A DNA stretch of 33,441 bases from Candidatus Beckwithbacteria bacterium (GCA_012797845.1 JAAZOH010000005.1:1-33441), one strand, 5' to 3'; positions 1 to 6,476 are shown, counted from the stretch's first letter. Notes: a model not told the origin generated them from the sequence alone. A program made the numbers and translations.

Positions 1-65
1 ATGAATACTAGATGGTAAAGCAACCTATGCTTGGTATGAGCACCCATCCAATATTTGAGTCCCAT
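1..65 (-). CDS. tnpA: IS200-like transposase TnpA (Y1_Tnp), N-terminal fragment cut by the window edge
   Basis: The frame starts at ATG 65 and stays open to base 1. It reads MGLKYWMGAHTKHRLLYHLV and then F. The AHTKHRLLYHLVF core is the characteristic first beta strand of IS200/IS605 TnpA, the small HUH/Y1 single-strand transposase. Its catalytic HUH and Tyr residues would lie beyond the edge. An in-frame TAA four codons upstream of the ATG supports this start. No Shine-Dalgarno is visible. The 97-116 hairpin lies where the element end should be. Identification rests on 21 residues, so it is good but not certain. Confidence 0.7.
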   Translation of the reverse strand, partial: MGLKYWMGAHTKHRLLYHLVF

Positions 66-122
66 ACCAGAAATTATGCCAGAACTAATCTTTCACCTCT
101 AGTCTAAAGACTAGGGATTAAT
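1..122 (-). mobile_element. End of an IS200/IS605-family element (partial, runs off the left edge)
   Basis: The minus strand carries the first 21 codons of a TnpA-like protein (65 to 1). Upstream of them is a subterminal hairpin at 97-116 with stem CTAGTC/GACTAG (99-104 with 109-114), extended by a C-G pair and a G-U wobble, and loop TTTA on the minus strand. IS200/IS605 elements have such imperfect subterminal hairpins instead of terminal inverted repeats and leave no target duplication. The outer boundary is probably just beyond the hairpin, near 117-122, but I cannot place it exactly. Only the tnpA-start end is in the window, so intactness and the presence of a tnpB are unknown. Confidence 0.65.
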
Positions 123-147
123 GAGCGGTATCATTTAATTCGTCTAC

Positions 148-606
148 ATGGATCAAAATATCAAATTTCCAACTCTTGAAGAAATTAAAACATTTTTGAG
201 TAATTATGGCTGGAATTATAAAGAAACTAATGCTGATGGTAAAACTGTTCTTTTATCTCCTTTAACATTGGAAGGAAAAGCCAAAGCCATTTTATTAAGT
301 TTTCGGACCGAAGGTGAATTTGTTATGGTAAATAGTGTTGGCTTATTAAAACAAGTGCCAGCTAATTATTGCCAGTCCCTTTTGGACTTAAATGACAAAC
401 TAAAACTTACCAAGATCTTTATAACTAAACAGAGTGAGCCAGGCAAAATTGATGCTGATATGGGATTTGAGCTTTGGGATGGAGCTTGGAATCAAGATAC
501 TTTTTTTGCATTTCTAGATATGTTAACACTTGGTATTCATAAAGTACTTAATACTTTGGATTATGAAAAGGTTCCTTACAAAACTAGTTTTGTCACATAT
601 ATCTAA
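148..606 (+). CDS. YbjN-like domain protein, function unknown
   Basis: A 152-residue soluble protein with no signal peptide or membrane segment. Its pattern resembles the YbjN/type III secretion chaperone-like fold: a short N-terminal helix (about 8-20), a beta hairpin with a G-W-N-Y-K-E turn, a hydrophobic strand (AILLSF, about 47-52), a helix with L-D-L-N-D-K (about 78-84), a strand KIFIT, and a C-terminal helix rich in F, L and D (about 117-132). The resemblance is to fold pattern, not clear sequence identity. It starts about 26 bases outside the IS element. A poor -10 candidate (TTTAAT) lies 8 bases before the ATG, and no Shine-Dalgarno is visible. It ends before the bidirectional hairpin at 621-655. 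Confidence 0.65.
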   Translation: MDQNIKFPTLEEIKTFLSNYGWNYKETNADGKTVLLSPLTLEGKAKAILLSFRTEGEFVMVNSVGLLKQVPANYCQSLLDLNDKLKLTKIFITKQSEPGKIDADMGFELWDGAWNQDTFFAFLDMLTLGIHKVLNTLDYEKVPYKTSFVTYI

Positions 607-620
607 TTAATTGCTCTAAA

Positions 621-655
621 AACCGTAGCACCAGTATTCAACTGGTACTACGGTT
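621..655. terminator. Bidirectional intrinsic terminator between convergent genes
   Basis: Arms AACCGTAGCACCAGT (621-635) and ACTGGTACTACGGTT (641-655) form a 15-bp stem with one C/A mismatch and a 5-base loop. T-rich tracts follow on both strands: AAATTTTT on plus and GGTTTTT on minus. It serves the 148-606 gene and the convergent 683-892 gene. Confidence 0.85.
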
Positions 656-682
656 AAATTTTTCTGTTGGCTGGAATTTATT

Positions 683-892
683 CTAATTTGGAGGCGGTGC
701 ATGACAAGTGGCTATATCATCGTCCATCATAGTTCCGGCTCCATCAACCTGGCTTGTTAAAACTTCACCTCCTGAAAATTGTTGCTCAATTTGATCCTGA
801 TTATGACCATAAATTGGCGCTGAAAAAGCAACAACTGCAAAAGTAACCATGAATAGGAGAGAAAAAGCGGTTAGTAAAGATGGGGTTGGCAT
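683..892 (-). CDS. Small exported or membrane-anchored peptide, unknown
   Basis: A 69-residue ORF with a strong Shine-Dalgarno (AGGAGG, 6 bases before ATG 892). Residues 4-26 are a hydrophobic stretch (LLTAFSLLFMVTFAVVAF) that could be a signal peptide or a single membrane helix. The remaining 40 or so residues are polar and acidic (MMDDD) with a single Cys near the C-terminus and a final PPPN. The hydrophobic stretch has no clear positive charge before it, so a cleavable signal is uncertain. It is divergent from coaD and shares a 118-base promoter region with it. No family is recognised. The excellent ribosome site is the main evidence that it is real. Confidence 0.6.
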   Translation of the reverse strand: MPTPSLLTAFSLLFMVTFAVVAFSAPIYGHNQDQIEQQFSGGEVLTSQVDGAGTMMDDDIATCHAPPPN

Positions 893-921
893 ATGTGCCT
901 CCTTTTTTTGATTTGTTAATA

Positions 922-944
922 ACTCATACTATACAACTATGAGT
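922..944. promoter_or_regulatory. Operator-like palindrome between divergent genes
   Basis: Perfect inverted repeat ACTCATA (922-928) and TATGAGT (938-944) with a 9-base spacer. On the minus strand a possible -10 (TATAGT) for the 69-codon gene overlaps it, so a dimeric repressor bound here could control that gene. No regulator gene is visible nearby. Confidence 0.35.
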
Positions 945-996
945 ATGAAGAGGGTGTGAAATTAAAATTAGTTTTTAGTTAAAAATAGATGTAGGA

Positions 997-1002
997 TACA
1001 AT
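997..1002 (+). promoter_or_regulatory. -10 box for coaD, probably leaderless
   Basis: TACAAT lies 8 bases before ATG 1011, so a start site about 7 bases downstream would fall at or next to the ATG. There is no Shine-Dalgarno in the gap. The -35 is poor (TTTAGT at 17-base spacing). Confidence 0.5.
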
Positions 1003-1010
1003 AAACTATT

Positions 1011-1979
1011 ATGAATAAGTACCAGTTCGCTGCTTTAGGCGGCACTTTTGACCATCTTCACAAAGGCCATCAAACTTTGCTTACTCATGCTTTTTCAGTG
1101 GCTGAAAAGGTAGCAATTGGGATTACCAGAAATGGTATGAATAGCCATAAAGATTTAGCCTTTGCTATCCAAGATTTTGAGCTACGCAAGGCCGATATTG
1201 AAGCTTTTGCCAATGAGCGAGGCTGGCAAAATCGTTTTAATATAGTCGAATTACATGATATGTATGGTCCGACACTCGATGGTGAACAGATCGACTGTTT
1301 GGTCGTCAGCCCTTTGACAAAACCAGGAGCTGAAGCTATCAATCAAAAACGGCAAGAATTAGATAAACCGGTCTTACCTATTGAAGTTTGCCATCTGGAA
1401 GAAAGTAGTGATGGCCAACATATCAGCTCAACCAGAATTCGCGAAGGCGAAATTGATCGTGATGGTTTTGTGTATAGGCAGATATTTGACCATGATTTAG
1501 CTATGAGTGATATGCAAAAACAAATTTTAAAAGAACCATTGGGAGAACTGATACGAAACCCTGATTTAGAACAAATTGCTAGCAAGCTTGATACCAGACA
1601 ACTTAATGTAGCTATTGGTGATATTTCTTCGCTCTATGCTCATCAAAATAATTTGCCTGTTCAGGTATATGTGTTTGATAAGCGTGAACAGCGTCAAAAC
1701 CTAGAAACTTCAGTCGATAATTTTCTGCAAAGTCCAAATTTGATCACCTGCCAAAATCCTGCCGGTACTATCTCTCAAGAACTAGTTTCAGCTTTGCAAA
1801 GTGGTTTAACACATCGCCAACATCTCAAAATTGATGGCGAAGAGGATTTAGCACTTTTGCCGGCAATTTTATTTCTACCTCTTGGCAGCACTATTCTCTA
1901 CGGCCAACCCAATCAGGGTATTGTCCTTGTTACCGTAACTGAAGAAAAGAAACAATGGTGCAAAGAGCTCTTGATTTAG
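1011..1979 (+). CDS. Fused phosphopantetheine adenylyltransferase / DUF359 dephospho-CoA kinase (archaeal type)
   Basis: A 322-residue bifunctional CoA-pathway protein. Residues 1-160 form a nucleotidyltransferase domain: GGTFDHLHKGHQ at 10-21 holds the HxGH motif (H17, H20), and ISSTRIR at 138-144 is the second nucleotide-binding motif. The stretch around residues 98-114 (VVSPLTKPGAEAINQKR) is typical of archaeal/eukaryotic PPAT (COG1019) rather than bacterial CoaD. Residues 170-322 match archaeal DUF359, the GTP-dependent dephospho-CoA kinase: KEPLGELI, GDISS, NPAGTI, GEEDLALLPAI, then PLGSTILYGQP and VTVTEEKK. Together they would convert phosphopantetheine to CoA. Each domain assignment is strong by motif. 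Activity of both halves is inferred. The stop overlaps the end of the minus-strand 63-codon ORF by 4 bases. Confidence 0.9.
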   Translation: MNKYQFAALGGTFDHLHKGHQTLLTHAFSVAEKVAIGITRNGMNSHKDLAFAIQDFELRKADIEAFANERGWQNRFNIVELHDMYGPTLDGEQIDCLVVSPLTKPGAEAINQKRQELDKPVLPIEVCHLEESSDGQHISSTRIREGEIDRDGFVYRQIFDHDLAMSDMQKQILKEPLGELIRNPDLEQIASKLDTRQLNVAIGDISSLYAHQNNLPVQVYVFDKREQRQNLETSVDNFLQSPNLITCQNPAGTISQELVSALQSGLTHRQHLKIDGEEDLALLPAILFLPLGSTILYGQPNQGIVLVTVTEEKKQWCKELLI

Positions 1980-2167
1980 ATTAGATCATTTAATATTAAA
2001 ATAGCATCTGGACACTGCGTTAAAGCTTCTGCCATAGCTATGACGTCACACCCTTCTTCTCCTCTATGATTTCTTTGACTTGTTTCAAAAGCTTCATTCC
2101 ATCGAGCAATAACTTCTTCAATCCCAGCTTTTGGTCTTCGTTCTGCTACTTGGTCTGGTCCCATCAT
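1976..2167 (-). CDS. Small hypothetical protein (63 codons)
   Basis: No family recognised. The start is supported by GGAGG 5 bases before ATG 2167; a second ATG follows directly. The protein is soluble and helical-looking, with a charged N-terminal half (about 5-40) and a hydrophobic C-terminus (DAILILNDL). It has two Cys. It ends 4 bases inside the stop of the convergent CoA fusion gene. A strong terminator hairpin (2194-2213) sits between its ribosome site and any upstream promoter, so its expression would depend on readthrough. It could be a fortuitous ORF, but the Shine-Dalgarno argues against that. Confidence 0.5.
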   Translation of the reverse strand: MMGPDQVAERRPKAGIEEVIARWNEAFETSQRNHRGEEGCDVIAMAEALTQCPDAILILNDLI

Positions 2168-2180
2168 ACTTTCCTCCTTT

Positions 2181-2213
2181 TAAAAATAAAAAACCGCTTC
2201 CTTCTGGAAGCGG
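2181..2213 (-). terminator. Intrinsic terminator or attenuator in front of the 63-codon ORF
   Basis: On the minus strand CCGCTTCC-AGAA-GGAAGCGG (arms 2206-2213 and 2194-2201) is followed by TTTTTTATTTTT. This is a perfect 8-bp GC-rich stem with a tetraloop and a strong U-tract. It begins 26 bases before ATG 2167, just upstream of the Shine-Dalgarno. Confidence 0.8.
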
Positions 2214-2245
2214 CTTGGGTTTATAAATTTTAAAAACCAAAACTA

Positions 2246-2266
2246 AGCGCTTCCAAATAAGCGGCT
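2246..2266 (-). promoter_or_regulatory. Second hairpin with a segment complementary to the terminator (possible antiterminator)
   Basis: AGCGCTT (2246-2252) pairs with AAGCGGCT (2259-2266) apart from one bulged G, with loop CCAAAT. On the minus strand its GGAAGCG (from 2248-2254) is also complementary to the first arm of the 2194-2213 terminator, so the two hairpins could be mutually exclusive. Seen by eye, not folded. Confidence 0.35.
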
Positions 2267-2350
2267 AAAAAAATAAAAATAAAACCAATTTAGATTTATA
2301 ATCATAAAACGATTCTTGCCTTCATAAGAATGACAAACACTAAAGTCACG

Positions 2351-2431
2351 TGTCATTCTGAGTCCCAATGAAAATTGGGGCGAAGAATCTTTCTTTTAAA
2401 TTTTAGATCCTTCACTTCGTTCAGGATGACA
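2351..2431. repeat. REP-like palindromic intergenic element
   Basis: TGTCATTCTGAG (2351-2362) and TTCAGGATGACA (2420-2431) are imperfect inverted ends. GAAGAATCT (2382-2390) and AGATCCTTC (2405-2413) form an inner pair, and CCCAAT/ATTGGG a small palindrome between. A further half-site GAATGACA lies at 2328-2335. Related degenerate copies occur at 8801-8861 and 12235-12260. This sequence type (GTCATTCTGA...TCAGGATGAC) is a widespread dispersed bacterial intergenic repeat. Confidence 0.7.
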
Positions 2432-2441
2432 AATGCTTACT

Positions 2442-2477
2442 AAAAAACCCTCTGCTTGAGAGGGTTTTATTTTTTTA
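2442..2477. terminator. Bidirectional terminator downstream of rpsI
   Basis: AAAACCCTCT (2444-2453), loop GCTTG and AGAGGGTTTT (2459-2468) form a 10-bp stem. On plus it is followed by TTTTATTTTTTT, on minus by TTTTTT. On the minus strand it is the first strong terminator after rpsI and probably ends the superoperon transcript. Confidence 0.85.
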
Positions 2478-2496
2478 CTTTTTGCAATCCACTAAC

Positions 2497-2551
2497 CTCT
2501 CAAACAAACTTTGGGTTCATCCAAAAATAAAAAAAGCTAAAGGTTTGAGAG
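2497..2551. repeat. Inverted repeat with long loop after rpsI
   Basis: CTCTCAAAC (2497-2505) and GTTTGAGAG (2543-2551) are exact reverse complements 37 bases apart. On the minus strand the loop holds T-rich tracts. It may act as an RNA 3'-end structure. No function is assigned. Confidence 0.45.
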
Positions 2552-2599
2552 TTTGTAATCATATAATTATTCTAAACAAGAATACTGCCTTTGTAAACT

Positions 2600-3031
2600 T
2601 TACCGTCTCGGAGATTGCTTCTTAGCTCGAGCTTTTCCACCCATACCAGCTTTGCGGCGTTCTTTAGCCCGAGGATCTCGGGTTAATAAACCTCGTTTTT
2701 TCAAAATTGGGTGATATTTTTCCGGATCAATTTTATCAATAGCTCGAGCCATACCATGTACAATAGCTCCTAATTGGCTATTTTTACCAGAACCGTTCAC
2801 TTTGATTGAAATAGCATGTTTGCCAATCAAATTACAAGTTCGCAATGGTTCAGCATACATTGATTTAGCAATTTCTCCAGGAAAATATTCTTCAATTCGT
2901 TTGCCATTGACTTCAATCTCACCTTTTTTGGTCAGATACAGACGAACTCGAGCAGTGGCTTCTTTGCGTCGGCCAACTGCAGCCACGTAATCTTTTTTAA
3001 CTATTTTTGGTTTAGCGATGGTATCAGCCAT
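2600..3031 (-). CDS. rpsI: 30S ribosomal protein S9
   Basis: A 143-residue S9 (uS9) of the small-subunit head; its basic C-terminal tail reaches toward P-site tRNA. The core GRRKEATARVRL (about 20-31) and the family's conserved ending with KERRKAGMGGKARAKKQ then SPRR are present. An N-terminal extension of roughly a dozen residues precedes YVAAVGRR. It is the last gene of the superoperon, one base downstream of rplM, as in the usual rplM-rpsI pair. Strong terminators follow at 2442-2477. Confidence 0.98.
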   Translation of the reverse strand: MADTIAKPKIVKKDYVAAVGRRKEATARVRLYLTKKGEIEVNGKRIEEYFPGEIAKSMYAEPLRTCNLIGKHAISIKVNGSGKNSQLGAIVHGMARAIDKIDPEKYHPILKKRGLLTRDPRAKERRKAGMGGKARAKKQSPRR

Positions 3032-3032
3032 A

Positions 3033-3449
3033 TTATTTTTCTAATTTATCAGCATAAGGATGCTTATCATCAACAAAAATTCTAAGCCTCTTCATGCGGT
3101 CTTTTTTAAGTTTGTTTTTAGGTAACATGCCGGAAATAGCATGTTCGATAATTTTTCTTGGATCTTTAACCATTTGTTGGGTGTAGTTAACTTCTTTGAA
3201 ACCACCGGGAAAGCCACTATGACTGTAGTACATTTTTTGTTTAGCTTTTCGTCCAGTCACCTCAACTTTAGCAGCATTAATAGCTACTACATAATCTCCA
3301 CAATCAACATGAGCATTAAAACAAGATTTGTGTTTACCAATCAACAGTTCGGCAATTTGCGTTGAAGCTCGACCTAAAACTTGATGTTTTAGATCAATAA
3401 CATGCCAAGTGCGTTTGATATCAGTTTTTTTAGTCGCAGTTGTAGTCAT
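3033..3449 (-). CDS. rplM: 50S ribosomal protein L13
   Basis: A 138-residue L13 (uL13), an early-assembling 23S rRNA binder. It shows the family's TWHVIDLKHQVLGRAST start, YVVAINAAKVEVTGRKAKQK, YYSHSGFPGG and the MLPKNKLKKDRMKRL block. Length is near normal. It lies 5 bases after rplQ and one base before rpsI, so it is translated within the same operon. In E. coli L13/S9 is a separate operon, so its attachment to the alpha operon here is a compact arrangement. Confidence 0.98.
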   Translation of the reverse strand: MTTTATKKTDIKRTWHVIDLKHQVLGRASTQIAELLIGKHKSCFNAHVDCGDYVVAINAAKVEVTGRKAKQKMYYSHSGFPGGFKEVNYTQQMVKDPRKIIEHAISGMLPKNKLKKDRMKRLRIFVDDKHPYADKLEK

Positions 3450-3454
3450 ATGTT

Positions 3455-3910
3455 TTATTTTTTCTTTGATTCAGCTTTGTCGGTTTTTTTGACAGGTTTT
3501 TTAGCTATCTTTTTTTCTTCTTTAGCTTTTTGAGCCTGTTCTTGAATCAGCTCTTTTACAACCGGTAGTTCAAGTTTAATCATCATAGTGTTGTCACCGC
3601 GACGAGTTCCTTGACGAACCATAGTTACAAACCCACCTGGAGCATCAGCTAGTTTTGGGGCAATATGATCCATCATTTGCTTGACAGCCTGAGGATTACC
3701 CAGTTGAGCAATCAGTTGACGTCTGATATGAAGGGTATTTTCCTTGGCTTTAACCAAGAGTTTTTGGGTCACATTGCGAATTAGCTTAGCTTTAGCTTCA
3801 GTTGTAACCATGCTTCCTTGTAGAACCAACTGGCTTACCATGGTTTTAACAAGTTGTTTGCGATGATTGGTGTCTCGGTTTAGTTTTAAACCAGATACTT
3901 GATGTCTCAT
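3455..3910 (-). CDS. rplQ: 50S ribosomal protein L17
   Basis: A 151-residue L17 (bL17) near the exit tunnel. It starts with the canonical MRHQVSGLKLNRDTNHRK and has TEAKAKLIRNVTQKL (about 38-52) and GGFVTMVRQGTRRGDNTMM. The last 25-30 residues (KEEKKIAKKPVKKTDKAESK and on) are a Lys-rich low-complexity tail beyond the usual fold. It follows rpoA by 3 bases, the normal end of the alpha operon. Confidence 0.98.
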   Translation of the reverse strand: MRHQVSGLKLNRDTNHRKQLVKTMVSQLVLQGSMVTTEAKAKLIRNVTQKLLVKAKENTLHIRRQLIAQLGNPQAVKQMMDHIAPKLADAPGGFVTMVRQGTRRGDNTMMIKLELPVVKELIQEQAQKAKEEKKIAKKPVKKTDKAESKKK

Positions 3911-3913
3911 ACC

Positions 3914-4834
3914 TTACTCAGCAGCAACGCTGATTCCTTTTTCAACTAATTTTTCAACTACAATATCAACCGATTTACCGCCAAGATTTTTGACTTTGGC
4001 AATTTCATCTTTACTAGCCTTAGATAAATCTTTAACGGTTTCAAAACCGCCTTTGCGCAGAGCATTGGCAATTCTGGTAGGTAAATCCAGCTCTTCAACA
4101 GTTAGTCTCATGACTTCTTGTTCATGAGGATCAATTTCCTCTTTTTCTTCTTTTTCTGGTAAAACTGGATCGACGATTTGGTTAAAATAGCTGATTAAGG
4201 TTTTAGCAGCTGAAACCACAGCATCCTGAGGTTTGACTGTACCATCAGTCCAAATGTCCAACAGTAAATTGTCAAAGTCAGTTCGTTGTCCGACCCGGGT
4301 TTCTTTAACATCATACTTAACCCGTAAAATCGGTGAATAAGCTGTATCCAAAGGAATTACGCCAACTGTTGAAGTACGGCGTTCTTCAGCTAATTTGTAG
4401 CCATAGCCGGATTCGACAGTAATAATAGCTTTAAGTTTGGCTTTGGCATCTGATAAATGAGCTAAAACCAATTCTGGATTTAAGATTTCGACTCCAGCTG
4501 GAGCTTCAATAGCTGCAGCGGTAATCTCTTTTTTGCCTGAAACTTCTAAGCGTAACTCGACTGGCTCATCACCTTCGTATTTAATCCGAAGCTGTTTTAG
4601 TTGTAAACAAAACTCGACTACATCTTCTTTCATGCCTGAAAGGGTACTAAAACGATGTTTGACTCCGTCAATTTTGACTGAAGCAGCAGCAGCCCCTTTG
4701 ATAGAGGTCAGTAGAGTTCGGCGTAGAGCATTACCTAAAGTATGACCATAGCCTTGTTCCAATGGTTCAATCGAAAGCTTGGCATAGCCATCTTTCTCTT
4801 CAAGAGTTTCGATTTTAAATTGTGGTTGCAACAT
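3914..4834 (-). CDS. rpoA: RNA polymerase alpha subunit
   Basis: A 306-residue RNA polymerase alpha subunit. The N-terminal assembly domain (1-225) contains GYGHTLGNALRRTLL (about 29-43) and the dimerisation and beta/beta' binding surface. A short acidic linker with EKEEKEEIDPHE (about 226-238) leads to a complete alpha-CTD (about 242-300) with the helix-hairpin-helix NLGGKSVDIV, which contacts UP elements and activators. AGGAGG lies 7 bases before ATG 4834, one of the clearest ribosome sites in the operon, and a small hairpin lies just upstream. That suggests alpha is translated independently of the upstream S4. Confidence 0.98.
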   Translation of the reverse strand: MLQPQFKIETLEEKDGYAKLSIEPLEQGYGHTLGNALRRTLLTSIKGAAAASVKIDGVKHRFSTLSGMKEDVVEFCLQLKQLRIKYEGDEPVELRLEVSGKKEITAAAIEAPAGVEILNPELVLAHLSDAKAKLKAIITVESGYGYKLAEERRTSTVGVIPLDTAYSPILRVKYDVKETRVGQRTDFDNLLLDIWTDGTVKPQDAVVSAAKTLISYFNQIVDPVLPEKEEKEEIDPHEQEVMRLTVEELDLPTRIANALRKGGFETVKDLSKASKDEIAKVKNLGGKSVDIVVEKLVEKGISVAAE

Positions 4835-4856
4835 AGTGCCTCCTTTTCCTGCTCAC

Positions 4857-4870
4857 TCCACAATAGTGGA
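4857..4870 (-). promoter_or_regulatory. Small hairpin in the rpoA leader
   Basis: TCCAC (4857-4861), loop AATA, GTGGA (4866-4870), between rpsD and the rpoA ribosome site. No T-tract follows, so it is not a terminator. It may affect rpoA translation or processing. Confidence 0.3.
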
Positions 4871-4891
4871 ATATCCCGCAGGCTTAATTTA

Positions 4892-5503
4892 TTAACGAGA
4901 ATAATACTCAACGATTAATTGTTCAGAAATATCTGAATCCATTTCATTCCGTTCCGGCTCTCTGACAATTTTACCAACTGCAGCTTTACGCTCCATCCAT
5001 TTGGGTATTTGATATTTTTTATTTTCCAATAATGTTTTAACTACTGGAGTTTCCAATAGTTTATTGACTAAAGTCACGGTATCACCTGTTTTGACTTGAT
5101 AAGATGGAATATCAACTTTTTTACCATTTACTAAAACATGGCCATGAGTCACAAACTGGCGGGCTGCAGTTCGGGTTGGGGCTAATCCAGCTCGGAAAAT
5201 AGCATTATCTAATCTCAGCTCTAAAAGCTGAAGCAAGCGGGTACCAGTAGCTTTAGGATTTTTGCGAGCTTCTTCAAAGTAACGACGGAATTGACGCTCT
5301 AAAACTCCATACGTCCAGCGGACTTTTTGTTTTTCTTTAAGCTGTAAACTATAGTCAGATGGCTTACCGCGTCGACCCTTTGGTCCATGCTGTCCAGGAG
5401 GAACTTGCAGGCGGCGATCCAGTTTGGCTGCATTAGTTTTAAGACCTAATTCTCGGCCTAAGCTACGAGCTAATCGATTTTTTGGTCCAGTATATCTTGC
5501 CAT
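4892..5503 (-). CDS. rpsD: 30S ribosomal protein S4
   Basis: A 203-residue S4 (uS4), a primary 16S rRNA binder. The N-terminal domain begins MARYTGPKNRLARSLGREL and carries VPPGQHGPKGRRGKPSDY. The S4 RNA-binding domain (about 94-155) has LELRLDNAIFRAGLAPTRTAARQFVTHGHVLVNGKKV in pieces typical of the family. There are no cysteines, so this is the zinc-free form. In E. coli S4 represses the alpha operon. The short rpsD-rpoA gap here gives no clear sign of an equivalent pseudoknot. Confidence 0.98.
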   Translation of the reverse strand: MARYTGPKNRLARSLGRELGLKTNAAKLDRRLQVPPGQHGPKGRRGKPSDYSLQLKEKQKVRWTYGVLERQFRRYFEEARKNPKATGTRLLQLLELRLDNAIFRAGLAPTRTAARQFVTHGHVLVNGKKVDIPSYQVKTGDTVTLVNKLLETPVVKTLLENKKYQIPKWMERKAAVGKIVREPERNEMDSDISEQLIVEYYSR

Positions 5504-5525
5504 AATTTTCTATGATAACTATTTA

Positions 5526-5903
5526 TTAGGCTCGGCGTCTTTTCTTGGGTCGACAGCCATTGTGAGGAATTGGGGTCACATCAGCAATCATGCTGACTTT
5601 GACACCGCTACTACGCAAAACTCGCAGAGCTGCATCTCGACCTACACCAGGGCCTTTAATAAAGACTTTAACTTGTTTTAAACCCATTTGCTTGGCTTCT
5701 TGAATGACTTTATCAATTGCAGTAGTAGCTGCATATGGAGTAGATTTTCGGGAACCTTTAAAACCACTGCTACCACTAGAACCCCAACATAGCGCATCAC
5801 CCTCTTCGTTAGTCACCATAACCAACGTATTATTGAAGGTAGCGGTCACATAGACGCGACCATTAGTTACTTGTTTGTTTTTAGCTTTACTTACTGTTGC
5901 CAT
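5526..5903 (-). CDS. rpsK: 30S ribosomal protein S11
   Basis: A 125-residue S11 (uS11) of the small-subunit platform. It has the family motifs NNTLVMVT (about 25-32), GSSGFKGSRKSTPYAA (about 45-60), VKVFIKGPGVGRDAALRVL and the C-terminal DVTPIPHNGCRPKKRRR. Length is normal. It sits between rpsM and rpsD as in the classical alpha operon. Confidence 0.98.
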   Translation of the reverse strand: MATVSKAKNKQVTNGRVYVTATFNNTLVMVTNEEGDALCWGSSGSSGFKGSRKSTPYAATTAIDKVIQEAKQMGLKQVKVFIKGPGVGRDAALRVLRSSGVKVSMIADVTPIPHNGCRPKKRRRA

Positions 5904-5916
5904 AGCACATTAAATT

Positions 5917-6318
5917 TTAACTTTTTTTAGCTTCATCTAATTTTTGAGCCATTTCTTTGGTTAGGGCTCCTACTGTCATTCTGCGACCTCTACGAGTCCG
6001 AGCGTTTACTCTGGTCCGTTGACCTCGAGCTGGCAGTCTAGCTGCGTGACGCATACCTCGATAACTTCGAATTTGTTTAAGTCGTTGAATGTTTTCGCCT
6101 ACAATTTTACGTAAAGCTCCTTCAACCGGCATGGTTTCTAGAGCTTTAACAATTCGGGACACTTCTTGATCGGTCAAATCTTTAGCCCGTTTATCTCCAT
6201 CCACATTGGCTAATTTTAAAATTTGAGCTACATTAGAACGCCCAATCCCATAAATATAGGTTAGGGCTATTTCGGTTCGTTTTTGTTCTGGTATATCAAC
6301 TCCGGCAATTCTTGGCAT
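5917..6318 (-). CDS. rpsM: 30S ribosomal protein S13
   Basis: A 133-residue S13 (uS13), head protein contacting the large subunit and tRNAs. It starts MPRIAGVDIPEQKR and has the helix-two-turn-helix with YIYGIGRSNVAQIL (about 22-35), then RSYRGMRHAARLPARGQRT and the basic NARTRRGR segment. The C-terminal KEMAQKLDEAKKS is slightly longer than usual. It starts 5 bases beyond the rpmJ stop. Confidence 0.98.
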   Translation of the reverse strand: MPRIAGVDIPEQKRTEIALTYIYGIGRSNVAQILKLANVDGDKRAKDLTDQEVSRIVKALETMPVEGALRKIVGENIQRLKQIRSYRGMRHAARLPARGQRTRVNARTRRGRRMTVGALTKEMAQKLDEAKKS

Positions 6319-6323
6319 AGGTT

Positions 6324-6440
6324 TTATCCTTGACGTTGTTTATGACGTTTATTACGTTTACAAATAACCGTCAGTCGTCCACGACGACGAACGATTTTAC
6401 ACTCCCGACAAATTTTTTTAACACTAGCTTGTACTTTCAT
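6324..6440 (-). CDS. rpmJ: 50S ribosomal protein L36
   Basis: A 38-residue ORF between rpsM and infA, where rpmJ normally lies. It begins [15 protein letters not shown] and ends [14 protein letters not shown]. It is the zinc-binding form of L36 (bL36), with ligands C11, C14, C27 and H33. Retention of the zinc form suggests no swap to a zinc-free paralogue here. Confidence 0.97.
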   Translation of the reverse strand: MKVQASVKKICRECKIVRRRGRLTVICKRNKRHKQRQG

Positions 6441-6476
6441 AATATCTTACCTTTGCTAATTACAAATAGTGGGAAA

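Larger units (their letters stand above)
2168..2599. other. Gene-free block of 432 bases, rich in secondary structure
   Basis: I see no convincing gene here. From left to right it holds the Shine-Dalgarno and terminator of the 63-codon ORF, a second hairpin, an A/T-rich stretch, the REP-like element, the bidirectional terminator at 2442-2477, a 9-base inverted repeat spanning 2497-2551, and a small ATTCT/AGAAT hairpin near the rpsI end. It is the downstream boundary of the ribosomal superoperon. Confidence 0.7.

Noticed and set aside
11-91. Short plus-strand frames in the first 100 bases
   Set aside because: They are only shadows of the minus-strand TnpA start and have no ribosome site or family match.
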